This document shows positions 1-9,418 of a stretch of 64,000 nt of DNA, piece after piece. The position numbers and the translations under genes are program-made. Source of the stretch: Nitrospirales bacterium (GTDB lineage Bacteria; Nitrospirota; Nitrospiria; Nitrospirales; UBA8639); contig BQIV01000002.1 in NCBI GenBank assembly GCA_021604005.1, positions 62,001-126,000 on the forward strand, in the 5' to 3' direction. Under the pieces are notes generated by a model, which saw nothing but the letters and a program-made list of their open reading frames with translations, was not told the DNA's origin and ran no database searches. Position 1 is the first letter of the stretch. Each line of letters starts with the position of its first letter.

Positions 1-813
1 TCCAATGCAGATCAATTGTGTACCAAGCAACTGACGTTCTACCTGCCACTCGGCAATACTTCCACCCAATCCACCTTTACAACTATGTTCCTCAACCGTG
101 ACAACCGTTGGAAACTTCGAGAATGTCTCACGAAGGAACTCTTGTTCCAAGGGTTTAACTGTATGCATGCTCACGACTTGAGTTGACACGTTTCGCCGCT
201 GCAATAATGCAGCAGCTTCCATGGCTACAGGAAGGACATTACCGGTGCTGATTAAACAAACATCTCGCCCAGGTTTTACAATAAGACTTTTGCCTATGGT
301 CATCTTAGGTTGATCTGTATGAACCACTGGTTCACCCTTTTTCCCCAGTCGAATATAGACTGGACCATCATGAGCAACAGCAGCACGAACAAGTTCCTGA
401 ACCTCCCATGGGTCACCAGGGCATACCACCGTCATTTCGGGAAGCGCTTTGAGCAATGCGATATCTTCACAGGCATGATGGGTAGCCCCATTGGCAGCAT
501 ATGCAAGACCAGCTCCAACACCAACAATCACCACTGACGCACGGTGATAGCATAGATCCACTCGAATTTGCTCTAAACAACGAGTGGTCGAAAATGATGC
601 AATCGTATAAGTCAGAGGTTTCATTCCAGCCAACGCAAGGCCTCCGGCAACACCTATCATATTTGCTTCCGCCACACCACAGTTCACAAATCTATTGGGA
701 TAACGGTCCTGAAAGGTATCAAAGAGATGATTACCAATATCGCCTGTCAGCAACACAAGACGCGTATCGTCTTCTGCCAATTGCGTCACAGTCTCTGCAA
801 ACGCATTCCTCAT
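1..813 (-). CDS. Transketolase, C-terminal subunit (partial, runs off left edge)
   Basis: This is the pyrimidine-binding half of a split transketolase; with the N-terminal partner just upstream it would form a thiamine-diphosphate enzyme moving two-carbon units between sugar phosphates. The frame is open from an ATG at 813 to base 1 (271 codons, no stop). Visible family features are a GDIG segment near the start, the glutamate-bearing CGVAEANM motif that activates the cofactor, GAGLAYAANGATHHACED, and a LGKKGEP stretch. The ATG overlaps the TGA of the partner gene by 4 bases, so the halves are probably translationally coupled. Inside a sugar-nucleotide operon it may supply sedoheptulose 7-phosphate to the heptose genes (inference). 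Confidence 0.9.
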   Translation of the reverse strand, partial: MRNAFAETVTQLAEDDTRLVLLTGDIGNHLFDTFQDRYPNRFVNCGVAEANMIGVAGGLALAGMKPLTYTIASFSTTRCLEQIRVDLCYHRASVVIVGVGAGLAYAANGATHHACEDIALLKALPEMTVVCPGDPWEVQELVRAAVAHDGPVYIRLGKKGEPVVHTDQPKMTIGKSLIVKPGRDVCLISTGNVLPVAMEAAALLQRRNVSTQVVSMHTVKPLEQEFLRETFSKFPTVVTVEEHSCKGGLGGSIAEWQVERQLLGTQLICIG

Positions 814-1613
814 ATACGCATTAACTCCGCAACTGCAGAGGATAACTCTTCGTCATTTGGTACACGGTAATGCCAATTATTATCGTCTTCCATAAACGAT
901 ATTCCTTTACCTTTGACCGTATGGGCGACAATGACCACAGGCTTTCCAGTGTTATCTGGTATGTCACGAAATACATCTGCCAACTCCAGAGAGTCATGAC
1001 CATTTACTTCGTACACACTCCATCCAAATGCTTTCCATTTTTGCGCTAGAGGCTTTAACTTCATAACCTCGTCACTTCGCCCGGTCGCCTGCCATTTGTT
1101 GTAATCAATGATTACAACAAGAGATTCCAAGTTATGGGCCGAAGCAAACAGTGCTCCTTCCCATGTTGATCCTTCATTGCATTCCCCATCACTCAACAAT
1201 ACGAACACCCGATACATTCGATTTTGCATTCTTGCAGCTAAACTTATCCCGCTAGCAACCGAAAGACCGTGCCCCAAAGAACCAGAACCTATTTCCACAC
1301 CAGGAACACAATAGGGGCTTGGATGTTCCGGCAAACAGCTACCCGATTGTGCATAGGTATTGAGAACATCCAAGGGGAAAAATCCTCGATGAGCCAACGT
1401 CGCATACAGAGCACTCGCCGCATGACCTTTACTCAGAATGAACCGATCTCGATCCGGATCTTGATAATTGCTAGGATCAATCCGAAGAACTCCACGATAC
1501 AATACTTCCAGAATATCCACACAACTTAATGCGGACCCCAAATGAGGCGTCCTCGCTTGATGTGACATACGAACGACTTCGCTTCTGAGAATAGTGGCAA
1601 TATTCTTCATCAC
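810..1613 (-). CDS. Transketolase, N-terminal subunit
   Basis: 267 residues, the diphosphate-binding half of a split transketolase. Visible motifs: SKGHAASALYA (61-71), a GSGSLGHGLS stretch (109-118) and the cofactor/metal motif at 141-149, which reads SDGECNEGS where most family members have GDG; the N partner falls in IIDYN (168-172). Single-chain transketolases are about 650 residues; the two-gene form is common in archaea and in polysaccharide clusters. The gene starts 5 bases after the upstream epimerase and overlaps the C-terminal partner by 4 bases. Whether it serves the pentose phosphate pathway or a dedicated sugar step cannot be told from sequence. Confidence 0.9.
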   Translation of the reverse strand: MMKNIATILRSEVVRMSHQARTPHLGSALSCVDILEVLYRGVLRIDPSNYQDPDRDRFILSKGHAASALYATLAHRGFFPLDVLNTYAQSGSCLPEHPSPYCVPGVEIGSGSLGHGLSVASGISLAARMQNRMYRVFVLLSDGECNEGSTWEGALFASAHNLESLVVIIDYNKWQATGRSDEVMKLKPLAQKWKAFGWSVYEVNGHDSLELADVFRDIPDNTGKPVVIVAHTVKGKGISFMEDDNNWHYRVPNDEELSSAVAELMRI

Positions 1614-1618
1614 ACACC

Positions 1619-2623
1619 CTACGTAAGTACTAACGACTGCATTCTCTTAATGTTGTAATACTTATCATCACTCATCGAGTTTCTTATACGCCCCGCTGCA
1701 AATGCACCAACCAGATCTTCCACTGCCTGTCCCACAGTGTGCTTGGGAACAAATCCCAATTCTCGGCGAATCTTTTCCGACGAAATGTGATACGAGCGAT
1801 GATCATTGGTGTCCGTATAAATAATTTCCACATCGGGTCCAACTTTACTCTGCACCATCGCGGCAATGTCTGATACGCAATGATTATGATAGCCAGCATT
1901 GAAAACCTGCCCATTAATTTTCTCAGACGGCCAATTCAAGGATTGTGTGTACACCTCAACCATGTCTTGAATATGAATATTCGGCCTTTTTTGCTTACCA
2001 CCAAACACGGTAATTTTTCTATTATTGACTGCATGATTGGTCAGAATATTTACGGTAAGATCTAAGCGCAGACGTGGAGAATAGCCGCAGACCGTGGCGG
2101 GACGAATGATTACCACCTCAAAACCTGCACGTTGTTTCTCAAGCAGAACTTCCTCACACAACGCTTTATATTTGGAATAATCCGTTAAAGGTTGAAGCGG
2201 AAGATCTTCCGTCACATTCTCTTCTTCTTTCACGCCATACACACTAGAGGACGAGGCATAGACAAAACGTCGAACGCCAGACTCACGTGCGCAGTCAACT
2301 AATTCCGAAAAGGCATCGTAGTTAATCGAGCGTCCCAAAGACGGATTCAATTCAAAGCTTGGATCGTTGGAAATACACGCTAAATGAATGACCGCACCAC
2401 ATCCCGGCATTATTCGTTTCAATAATTGAGAGTCTCGAATATCGCCTCGTATTTCCTCAAGGTTCGGATGCCATCGTACGGACGCTAAGGCTGACTCTCC
2501 ATAGAGATAGAGATCCAACACCTTTACTCGATGCCCTTCGGCTAATAGTCGAGGCACTAATGCTGATCCCACATAGCCAGCTCCCCCAGTTACCAATACG
2601 TGCTTACTGTCTTGCATAGCCAT
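1619..2623 (-). CDS. NAD-dependent sugar epimerase/dehydratase (extended SDR)
   Basis: 334 residues with the extended short-chain dehydrogenase plan: nucleotide-binding VTGGAGYVGS at 11-20, a DIRD segment at 61-64, ASSSSVYG at 123-130 and the catalytic pair Y149/K153 (YSKYK). It should act on a nucleotide-activated sugar (epimerisation, reduction or dehydration); the substrate cannot be named. It differs clearly from the other three SDRs in the window. A GGTGGAG ribosome site precedes the ATG. It is followed within 5 bases by the transketolase pair, so it is co-transcribed with it. A heptamer-repeat spacer separates it from the fusion gene upstream. Confidence 0.85.
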   Translation of the reverse strand: MAMQDSKHVLVTGGAGYVGSALVPRLLAEGHRVKVLDLYLYGESALASVRWHPNLEEIRGDIRDSQLLKRIMPGCGAVIHLACISNDPSFELNPSLGRSINYDAFSELVDCARESGVRRFVYASSSSVYGVKEEENVTEDLPLQPLTDYSKYKALCEEVLLEKQRAGFEVVIIRPATVCGYSPRLRLDLTVNILTNHAVNNRKITVFGGKQKRPNIHIQDMVEVYTQSLNWPSEKINGQVFNAGYHNHCVSDIAAMVQSKVGPDVEIIYTDTNDHRSYHISSEKIRRELGFVPKHTVGQAVEDLVGAFAAGRIRNSMSDDKYYNIKRMQSLVLT

Positions 2624-2639
2624 TACGCTCCACCGTGAG

Positions 2640-2740
2640 AAGTGAAAAATTTAAATTGCAAATTGGAAAGTTCAAATCCCCAAAGATCTCTTTCTTACAT
2701 ACTCTTCATTTTTCACCTTGCAATTTGCTCTTTGCATTTC
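2640..2740. repeat. AT-rich heptamer repeats in facing orientation
   Basis: This spacer reads as degenerate 7-base units. The left part runs gtgaaaa-atttaaa-ttgcaaa-ttggaaa-gttcaaa; the right part runs in the opposite sense as tttttca-ccttgca-atttgct-ctttgca. The two halves are thus imperfect inverted copies around a centre near 2690. It is the most AT-rich member of a family that recurs in other spacers of the window (near 20.3, 23.9, 24.8, 33.6, 53.6, 56.1, 59.8 and 62.2/62.7 kb). No gene lies here. Confidence 0.6.
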
Positions 2741-4276
2741 TTACTTTAGTAGTGATTCAACACTACGTTGTAATTGAAGGCGATCAAGTGACGCACTATT
2801 TCCTACGGTCATGACAGCCTGCGCGCCAGCTAAATTCCCAAGCAATCCCACAACATCCGAAGGCACTCCGGTGGCGACACATGGAGCCGTCAAGGCAAAC
2901 AACGCATCTCCTGCCCCTACTCGATCCACAACCTTTACGGCTAACGATGGACTGTCGAAGAATCCATCCTCTTGGTGATACAGTAACGTTCCCTTATTTC
3001 CTTGTGTGACCATGATAGACGGACAACGCATATCCTTTGAGAGCTCTTCCACCATTGAGGTCAACTTGCCTCGAGCATCCCGTCGATCCACTCGTATTTC
3101 TTTTTCTTGAATAGAGATATAATCCGCTTTCCGATATTTCGAGATGGTGTGAAATCCCATATTCGCAGCATTAATTTGCGTGTTGACCGCTAAAAATGGT
3201 GCTCGTTCTCCCAGAAGCTGAACTGCGGATGACGACAACAATCCATGTCCAAAGTCTGCCACAATAGCCACATCGCACTGTGCTAATTTTTCTTCCAGAG
3301 TGTCACGCAATTCTCCATCCTCCCGTTCGGTCAGTGCGGCATCATTCATTTCATACACTTCCAGAAGTTTGGTGAATTGATATTCTTCAATAAACCGACG
3401 CTTAACGATGGTGGGAGATCCTGATTTCAACACGAAGCTTGGGGTAACATTTGGCTTCAAATTCTGTCGAATAAATTTCTCATGTGGTTGAATCGTACCC
3501 AGGTATGACACCAATTCCACATGTTCACAGAAACCTGCGAGGTGATTCGCGATAGCTAAACTTCCTCCAAGCTGTTTTTCTTGTGAGACATGCTGCATCG
3601 CCAAAATAGGTTCTTTGGAAGACTTTCCTAACGCATGGCAATACACATATTCATCGATAATCGCTTCTCCAATGACGAGAACTCGGAGAGAACGGAGTCG
3701 CTCAAGATATTCGATAATATCTCCGGCCGTATAGTGTTCTCGAAACGTTGTTAACCATCCATTTAAATCAGAGGGAAACAATGGGACATAGCGATTGAGT
3801 AGACTCGTCGAACTAAACTGCACGTCATTCGTCGTTTCAAGACGTCCACCAACTGATTCCACTGCAGCCTCTTCTCGAGCTAGTCCACCGGTCAAGTCCG
3901 GTCGACCCTGACTATAGTCTGGCCCTTTGACATAGACGTCCGGCTTTAACGATTTAATTGCGTTTTCCGCTGTGTCCCAACGATTCACCGCAACATAGTC
4001 CACGGCATCTAACGCCGCGATTCCCTCCACACGAAGATCTTCCTGAAACGCTGGCCGATGTGGACCTTTATTCACATAGCGATCAGGAGTCACGGTCACA
4101 ACCAGCACATCCCCCAATGCTTTCGCTTCTTCTAAATGACGAATATGACCGACATGCAGTAAGTCAAAGACTCCATGGCAATGCACGATGGTCTTTCCTT
4201 GACAACGAGCATCCTGAAGAAGTGACTCTAAGTCTTCAAGAGATTGCGTTTTTTTTAAGACCGTCACACTTGCCAT
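2741..4276 (-). CDS. Bifunctional nucleotidyltransferase-PfkB sugar kinase (HldE-like, domains in reverse order)
   Basis: 511 residues. The first ~150 form a cytidylyltransferase-fold domain with HVGH at 41-44 (HxGH nucleotide-binding motif) after GVFDLL; residues ~185-511 form a PfkB/ribokinase-type kinase with the VGAGD active-site motif at 453-457 (DRVGAGD). E. coli HldE, which makes ADP-heptose, has the kinase first and the nucleotidyltransferase last; here the order is swapped. The likely job is phosphorylation and nucleotidyl activation of a heptose or related sugar, fitting the isomerase and heptose kinase downstream. It starts 2 bases after the stop of the upstream epimerase, with GAGG seven bases before the ATG. 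Confidence 0.85.
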   Translation of the reverse strand: MASVTVLKKTQSLEDLESLLQDARCQGKTIVHCHGVFDLLHVGHIRHLEEAKALGDVLVVTVTPDRYVNKGPHRPAFQEDLRVEGIAALDAVDYVAVNRWDTAENAIKSLKPDVYVKGPDYSQGRPDLTGGLAREEAAVESVGGRLETTNDVQFSSTSLLNRYVPLFPSDLNGWLTTFREHYTAGDIIEYLERLRSLRVLVIGEAIIDEYVYCHALGKSSKEPILAMQHVSQEKQLGGSLAIANHLAGFCEHVELVSYLGTIQPHEKFIRQNLKPNVTPSFVLKSGSPTIVKRRFIEEYQFTKLLEVYEMNDAALTEREDGELRDTLEEKLAQCDVAIVADFGHGLLSSSAVQLLGERAPFLAVNTQINAANMGFHTISKYRKADYISIQEKEIRVDRRDARGKLTSMVEELSKDMRCPSIMVTQGNKGTLLYHQEDGFFDSPSLAVKVVDRVGAGDALFALTAPCVATGVPSDVVGLLGNLAGAQAVMTVGNSASLDRLQLQRSVESLLK

Positions 4277-4278
4277 GC

Positions 4279-5331
4279 CTAGACCTCACATGTCACAGAT
4301 TCAGCCGTTCCTCTACCCAAATACCTAAACCAATCGGAAGAGGCTGCGGCAATAGAAACGGGATCCCACACAGGGGCCCCTTCCCATGAACTAATGTGTT
4401 CGAGCATCATATTCACCCCTTGTTTAAATGAAATTGACGGCGACCATCCAAACGTATTTTGTGCCTTCGTAATATCTGCAAAGGTACAATCAGGCTCTCC
4501 TGGACGCTTGGGAATGTTGACGGCAGTTCCACCAAGGAGTTCGATGAGACGATTAATGCTATAGGTGCCACCAGAACCAATATTGAAAACTTCTTCAGAG
4601 CATTGAGACTCTGCCGCCTTGACAAAGGCATCGACGACGTCGGTCACAAATGTGAAGTCACGAGTTTGCGTACCATCCCCCACAACCGTAAATGGTTTCT
4701 GTTGTAGCTTTTGAGCTAGAAAGACGCCAAAGACCGCCCCATAGGTCCCTGAGGTTCGAGCACGCGGGCCATAGACGTTAAAAAGACGAAGTGAGACAAC
4801 CGGCAAAGCATACGTCTTCGCCCAATGCATGACTATTTGTTCGCCTAGATACTTTGTTAAGGCATAGGGATATTGAGGTTGGATGGCATGTGCTTCAAGG
4901 GTTGGATACGAATCTGGAATTCCATAGCATGAAGATGACGCTGTGTAGATAAAACGTTTGACTCCTGCCTTTCGTGCACCTTCGACAACAGTTGCCGTAC
5001 CCGTAACGTTGGCTTGATAATAATCCAAAGGATGAACAATAGACGGAACAATGTCAGCCAATGCAGCCAGGTGAAAAACCCAATCAATATCACGCAGCGC
5101 GTCATCGACGATTTTTGGATCAGTGATGTCTCCTTGATAGAACTGTAATCGACGCTCATCCTCCATTGATTCAAAGACATGATCCAAGTTCTCACGACGG
5201 CCTGTCGACAAATTGTCGAGAACACGAACCTGATGCCCATCTTGAATCAAACGTTCAACAAGATGACTACCAATAAATCCAGAGCCGCCAGTAACAAGAA
5301 TATGTTTTTTCTTAGCATTCATTACAACCAT
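4279..5331 (-). CDS. NAD-dependent sugar-nucleotide epimerase (UDP-glucose/GlcNAc 4-epimerase type)
   Basis: Extended SDR with VTGGSGFIGSHLVERL near the N-terminus, a VLDNLSTGRRENL cofactor-adenosine segment, TASSSCYG, the catalytic YALTK, and the RLFNVYGPR and GDGTQTRDFTFV motifs typical of GalE/WbpP-like 4-epimerases. It probably interconverts C4 epimers of a UDP- or GDP-sugar. The frame is open back to 5373, but the first conserved residues follow ATGs at 5331 and 5322; a strong GAGGAGG at 5347-5353 lies 12-15 bases before TTG 5334/ATG 5331, so the start is uncertain by a few codons. The stop is 2 bases before the kinase fusion gene. Confidence 0.85.
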   Translation of the reverse strand: MVVMNAKKKHILVTGGSGFIGSHLVERLIQDGHQVRVLDNLSTGRRENLDHVFESMEDERRLQFYQGDITDPKIVDDALRDIDWVFHLAALADIVPSIVHPLDYYQANVTGTATVVEGARKAGVKRFIYTASSSCYGIPDSYPTLEAHAIQPQYPYALTKYLGEQIVMHWAKTYALPVVSLRLFNVYGPRARTSGTYGAVFGVFLAQKLQQKPFTVVGDGTQTRDFTFVTDVVDAFVKAAESQCSEEVFNIGSGGTYSINRLIELLGGTAVNIPKRPGEPDCTFADITKAQNTFGWSPSISFKQGVNMMLEHISSWEGAPVWDPVSIAAASSDWFRYLGRGTAESVTCEV

Positions 5332-5527
5332 CAATCTATTTTCCAACCTCCTCAATACTCTCTCTTCAGTCATGCATCATGAATCGAAAGTCAGTGCAAA
5401 TATCAGACCTCGAAAGTTTTGTATTTTCATACGAGAAAAGTCCTTTAAATAAAGAGTTTTTTTATTTCTGGAAGTTTTAAAAAATAATACGTCAAGAAAT
5501 TGACGATACTGTTCACACAATTGACCG

Positions 5528-6175
5528 CTATGCCGCTGTAGGCATTGAGGGAGAGACAGTCTGAATTTTGGTATGTTTTTTTGAAGAGGGGTTACTCGTC
5601 ATAGAACGAGATTCGGCAATAAGATCGCAAACAGCTAACAACCACAGTTGATGAAAACATTCAATAAAGTTATATGAGGAACTATCAATCCACAAATTTA
5701 CATGGCCCCGACTTTTCAGTGGATTGTTCAGAGCGAACCCAGTCAACGTGACCACCATCATGCCATGACTCAACGCGTAGTCAGCTCCACAAATCATATT
5801 AGAAGACTTCCCACTTGAACTAATAAGAATGACAAGATCACCTGATTTCGCATGAAACTCTAGGGCTTTTGCGACCCATGCTTCATAACCGTAATCATTC
5901 GCTAAACAGGTTATTAACGAGGATTCGTTAAAGTTCATGCATCGGACTCCGGCCGCTTTATTAAAGTCTACAGAACAGTGACTCGCGATAGCTGCACTTC
6001 CACCATTTCCAACGATGATTGTTTTGTTACCCTTTGCATGACACTCAATCATCATCTCCTTCAATTCAATCAATTTGCTAGATACATCGAGTTTCAATAA
6101 CGCCTCATGATATTTCGAGAAATAATCAACGAGAAATTGCTGAGGATCGACGACATGTTTCTTCTTTGTATTCAT
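5528..6175 (-). CDS. gmhA: Phosphoheptose isomerase-like SIS-domain protein
   Basis: About 215 residues with a sugar-isomerase (SIS) fold. GNGGSAAIASH, CLANDYGYE, ISSSGKSSN and a C-terminal ECFHQLW match the phosphate-binding loops and the E..H region of GmhA enzymes, which turn sedoheptulose 7-phosphate into D-glycero-D-manno-heptose 7-phosphate. The ATG at 6175 is preferred to the TTG two codons earlier because AGGA sits seven bases before it. The C-terminal ~20 residues (rich in Ser, Lys, Thr) extend past the domain. Upstream comes a heptose-kinase-like gene, supporting a heptose role over other SIS isomerases. The 154-base spacer after it is AT-rich and empty. Confidence 0.75.
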   Translation of the reverse strand: MNTKKKHVVDPQQFLVDYFSKYHEALLKLDVSSKLIELKEMMIECHAKGNKTIIVGNGGSAAIASHCSVDFNKAAGVRCMNFNESSLITCLANDYGYEAWVAKALEFHAKSGDLVILISSSGKSSNMICGADYALSHGMMVVTLTGFALNNPLKSRGHVNLWIDSSSYNFIECFHQLWLLAVCDLIAESRSMTSNPSSKKHTKIQTVSPSMPTAA

Positions 6176-6281
6176 TTTCAATTCCTACCTGACTTTTCGA
6201 CCATTTCCACCATTATCAAAGGCAATATTTAGACCAATTGCTACCAGACATAAGAACTATGATCTGGCATCGACGACATGG

Positions 6282-7271
6282 CTATGGTCGATAAAAAATC
6301 AACCGTGACCCTTGGCTTTCAAAATGGAAACTCACTTCTGGCATACCGACCAAAGACTGCCTAACGGCTTTTTGATTGTATGGCTCAACATAGAGGAGCA
6401 AAAACCCTCCCCCTCCCGCCCCGAGCAATTTTCCACCGACGGCTCCAGCTCTGCATGCTCGCTCGTAGGCATCATCAATCAATGAATTACTGATTGCATC
6501 AGACAACTGTCGTTTATACATCCAGCTTTCTTGTAATAATTCTCCAAATTCTCTGAGATCTCGACCATTGCATAATATTGTTGCCCCCTCTTGGACGAGT
6601 GACTGCATATGCGTAAGCTGAGAGACCACGTCACCATTCTTGGTGCGGGACATTTGATGCTCAAGGATATCGTGAGCCGTTCGCTGCTGACCCGTATAAA
6701 ATAACAGTAATCGTTCTTCTAAGGCTGCCAAGCGCTCTTTCTGAACAATCAGCGGTCTGACATCAACACGGTCAACATCATGAAACTCCAAATTGACAAC
6801 GCCTCCAAGCGCACACGTATATTGATCTTGGAGCCCGACTCGTTCCTTTATCATTTCTCGCTCCACATATACGCTTTCTTTCGCCAGTTGTTCAGTGCTG
6901 ACCAGCTCCCCTTTAAAGGCATGAAGCGCATGTAACAATCCCACGGTAAATGAGGAGGAAGACCCGAGCCCTGTACGAGCAGGCAGATCATTCACAACAC
7001 TCATTTCCACTCCACCGTCAATGTTGACATATCGTAAACATTCACGAATAGATGGATGCTGAAGCTCCTCGACTGACGTACATAATTCCATGCGAGAATA
7101 ACTGACTCGAATCCGATGATCGAAAAATTTCGTTAAGGGAGTCACTGAAATCGTCGTATATTTATCGATGGATGCTCCAAGCGTGGCCCCCCCATACGCA
7201 GTGAAATGTTCTGGGTAATCGGTGCCACCACCAAAGAAACTGATCCTGACTGGAGTTTGCGTAATAATCAT
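6282..7271 (-). CDS. hddA: GHMP-family sugar kinase, D-glycero-D-manno-heptose 7-phosphate kinase-like
   Basis: 329 residues of the GHMP kinase superfamily. The N-terminus has PVRISFFGGGTDYPEHF, the ATP loop reads LPARTGLGSSSSFTVG, and VGLQDQYTCALGGV and KLLGAGGGGF complete the set. This combination is that of HddA-type kinases, which phosphorylate C1 of D-glycero-D-manno-heptose 7-phosphate in the GDP-heptose pathway; L-fucose kinases share much of the pattern and remain possible. The gene follows a reductase gene by 15 bases and precedes the isomerase by about 100. The C-terminal motif lies near residues 280-290. Confidence 0.8.
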   Translation of the reverse strand: MIITQTPVRISFFGGGTDYPEHFTAYGGATLGASIDKYTTISVTPLTKFFDHRIRVSYSRMELCTSVEELQHPSIRECLRYVNIDGGVEMSVVNDLPARTGLGSSSSFTVGLLHALHAFKGELVSTEQLAKESVYVEREMIKERVGLQDQYTCALGGVVNLEFHDVDRVDVRPLIVQKERLAALEERLLLFYTGQQRTAHDILEHQMSRTKNGDVVSQLTHMQSLVQEGATILCNGRDLREFGELLQESWMYKRQLSDAISNSLIDDAYERACRAGAVGGKLLGAGGGGFLLLYVEPYNQKAVRQSLVGMPEVSFHFESQGSRLIFYRP

Positions 7272-7286
7272 CGTGTCAATGACGAT

Positions 7287-8213
7287 CTATTGTTTCGGTT
7301 TCTTCCACGAAACTTGCTGTTCATACCAATCTATCGTGGCCGTTAACCCTTCTTCTAATGGAGTAAATCGAAGATCATTCACATACTGCTGCAACTTGCC
7401 GATATGTAAAAACTTCGACCGTGCCCCAACATATTTCGAATGATCGAACTGAATGGCATCAAATGGATACCCCACTTTTTCACAAATTTTTTCAGCAAAA
7501 TATTTAATACTTAATCCCTCGCCTGTCCCGATATTCACGATATCATTTTTGCAATGTTCACTCACCGAGAGAAGGAAGGAAATGAAATCATCAATGTAAA
7601 TAAGCTCACGCGTCTGCTCCCCATCTCCCCATAACACCACAGGCTCCCTATAGTGCTTTCCTCGAAGAATTTTTCGAATTAAATCGAAGATAAAATGTAA
7701 TTGCCTATCATCAGTATGGTACCCAGGACCATAGAGGGTAGATGGAACGACATACACAAAGGTCCCACCATACTGGCGTTGAATGGCCTGCAATCCGACA
7801 TACAGCATGCGTTTTGTCATGGCATATGAAAATAAGCTGTCAATAGGCTTTCCACTGAGATAGGATTCTTCGCATGTATCGAGATCTGGCGCATACGAGC
7901 AACTCGTTCCAATCCCAACCATTTTGGCTTGAAATTGATAGGCTTGCCACCAGGAAAGCACGGTTGTATTGATTTTTTGATTGATGATCCATTGTTCACC
8001 TGGATGAGAAAGACAAAAATCCCCGGCTTGCGTCCAGGCCGCAAGATGATAGATGAAGTCATAGTGATAGTGATTAAATTGATTGAGACTGTTCGGATCA
8101 GTCAGATCAGCGTTGCGCGATCCTAATCCGACAACCGTATGCCCAGCATCAGTAAGCCGTTGACACAATGCCCGTCCGAGAAAACCTGTTGCGCCGGTCA
8201 CCAATATCTTCAT
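7287..8213 (-). CDS. NAD(P)-dependent sugar epimerase/reductase, GDP-fucose synthase-like
   Basis: 308-residue extended SDR. It has VTGATGFLGRALCQRL at the N-terminus and SRNADLTDP, the RxxDLTD pattern typical of GDP-L-fucose synthase/GMER-type enzymes. GTSCSYAPD carries the catalytic Ser/Cys region, YAMTK the catalytic Tyr/Lys, and VPSTLYGPGYH matches the family's P-x-N-x-YGP loop. A GDP-sugar is the most likely substrate, in line with the GDP-heptose genes, but a precise reaction cannot be assigned. Its ATG overlaps the TGA-containing end of the methyltransferase gene by 4 bases. Confidence 0.8.
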   Translation of the reverse strand: MKILVTGATGFLGRALCQRLTDAGHTVVGLGSRNADLTDPNSLNQFNHYHYDFIYHLAAWTQAGDFCLSHPGEQWIINQKINTTVLSWWQAYQFQAKMVGIGTSCSYAPDLDTCEESYLSGKPIDSLFSYAMTKRMLYVGLQAIQRQYGGTFVYVVPSTLYGPGYHTDDRQLHFIFDLIRKILRGKHYREPVVLWGDGEQTRELIYIDDFISFLLSVSEHCKNDIVNIGTGEGLSIKYFAEKICEKVGYPFDAIQFDHSKYVGARSKFLHIGKLQQYVNDLRFTPLEEGLTATIDWYEQQVSWKKPKQ

Positions 8214-9418
8214 AGTAAGACAGGACGAGGATTAATGGGGAAATAGAACTCAACGCCTTGTGCAATGAGGTCCTGGTTGTTTGTTAAAATTTCTTCTTTA
8301 AAGTTCCATGCCAACACGTAATAAATATCCGGAGGCGCGGCCAACTCCGCTTCCATGACGATCGGGATATATTGTCCTGGAGAATACAGGTCACGACGTA
8401 ACTCATTTTTCTCGACTAAACAATCCAAATATTCAGGACCAATTTCAAAGTAATTTAGGAGGGTATTGCCTTTGACAGGAGCACCAAACCCGTACACGTT
8501 TTTCTCAACATCTTTGGCACGTTCGAAAAATTCTCGATTACTAGCTTTCAGGAGAGTAATCTGCTCAGCAAATGTGTTGTATGTCGAATAGGCATTGCTC
8601 TGTTGCACCACTTCTTCTTTTCGTAAACCTTGTAGCCGCAAGGACGGCTCATTTCGTCCAATCGGCCCGACAAATCCAACAATCGAGCCACCATGAATCG
8701 GAGAAAGATATGCATCGAACATTGATAATCCATGCATATTTAATAATGTCTCAATCGTCTCTAAATTATAATAGAGCAAATGTTCATGATAGATTTGATC
8801 AAAGGCCAGGTTTTCGACTATTCGTTTCATATACAGAAACTGCACCACGAAGACGCCATTCTCATCTAACACCAAACGTATTCCATCTGTAATGGCATGA
8901 AGATCTTCTAAATGAAAAAAAACTCCTGACGCATTAATGACCTGAAATTTTTCGGGTAACTGCATCAGGAGTTCACCACTGACAAAATCATGCAAGGTCA
9001 GCACTCCAGCCTGATTGGCAATTTCAGCGGTGCCTTTGGAAGATTCAATTCCCAACACGTCATACCCTAATTGTTGATAATGTTTAAGTTGCGTTCCGTC
9101 ATTTGAACCAATGTCCAAGACTCGTTTCTTCGTAAGACTCTTGAAGAAAGTCCGATCAACTTCATTCGCCACATGCTTGAAATGTTCGTCCAATGTACGA
9201 GTAACACCTGACAAGTATGTGTGATCTCCAAACATCACTTCTTTAGGCACCGTATAATCTAACTGTGGGGTATGGCACTTCTGACAATACACGACACGAA
9301 GTGGATAGACAGGTTCAGTGCCTATTTCCTCGATACGAAGGAAATGATTGCACCAAGGCTGATCGTTCAAATCAATCGCAAGATCTAGATCAGATGAATC
9401 ACAAATTCTACAGTTCAT
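8210..9418 (-). CDS. SAM-dependent sugar C-methyltransferase with N-terminal zinc-binding domain
   Basis: 402 residues in the three-part layout of NDP-hexose C-methyltransferases (TylC3/NovU type). The N-terminal domain has two Cys pairs (CRIC at 3-6 and CQKC about 50 residues later) expected to bind zinc; the middle has VLDIGSNDGTQ, the SAM-binding glycine motif; the C-terminal part has GAPVKGNTLLNY and ends in YFPINPRP. These enzymes add a methyl to a carbon of a keto sugar nucleotide, making branched sugars. The gene overlaps both neighbours by 4 bases, implying one translationally coupled unit and so a methyl-branched sugar in the product (inference). Confidence 0.85.
   Translation of the reverse strand: MNCRICDSSDLDLAIDLNDQPWCNHFLRIEEIGTEPVYPLRVVYCQKCHTPQLDYTVPKEVMFGDHTYLSGVTRTLDEHFKHVANEVDRTFFKSLTKKRVLDIGSNDGTQLKHYQQLGYDVLGIESSKGTAEIANQAGVLTLHDFVSGELLMQLPEKFQVINASGVFFHLEDLHAITDGIRLVLDENGVFVVQFLYMKRIVENLAFDQIYHEHLLYYNLETIETLLNMHGLSMFDAYLSPIHGGSIVGFVGPIGRNEPSLRLQGLRKEEVVQQSNAYSTYNTFAEQITLLKASNREFFERAKDVEKNVYGFGAPVKGNTLLNYFEIGPEYLDCLVEKNELRRDLYSPGQYIPIVMEAELAAPPDIYYVLAWNFKEEILTNNQDLIAQGVEFYFPINPRPVLL

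Noticed and set aside
3958-4389. 143-codon plus-strand frame
   Set aside because: Antisense to the well-supported nucleotidyltransferase/kinase fusion; residues look like a shadow (rich in Pro, His, Ser) with no motif or ribosome site.
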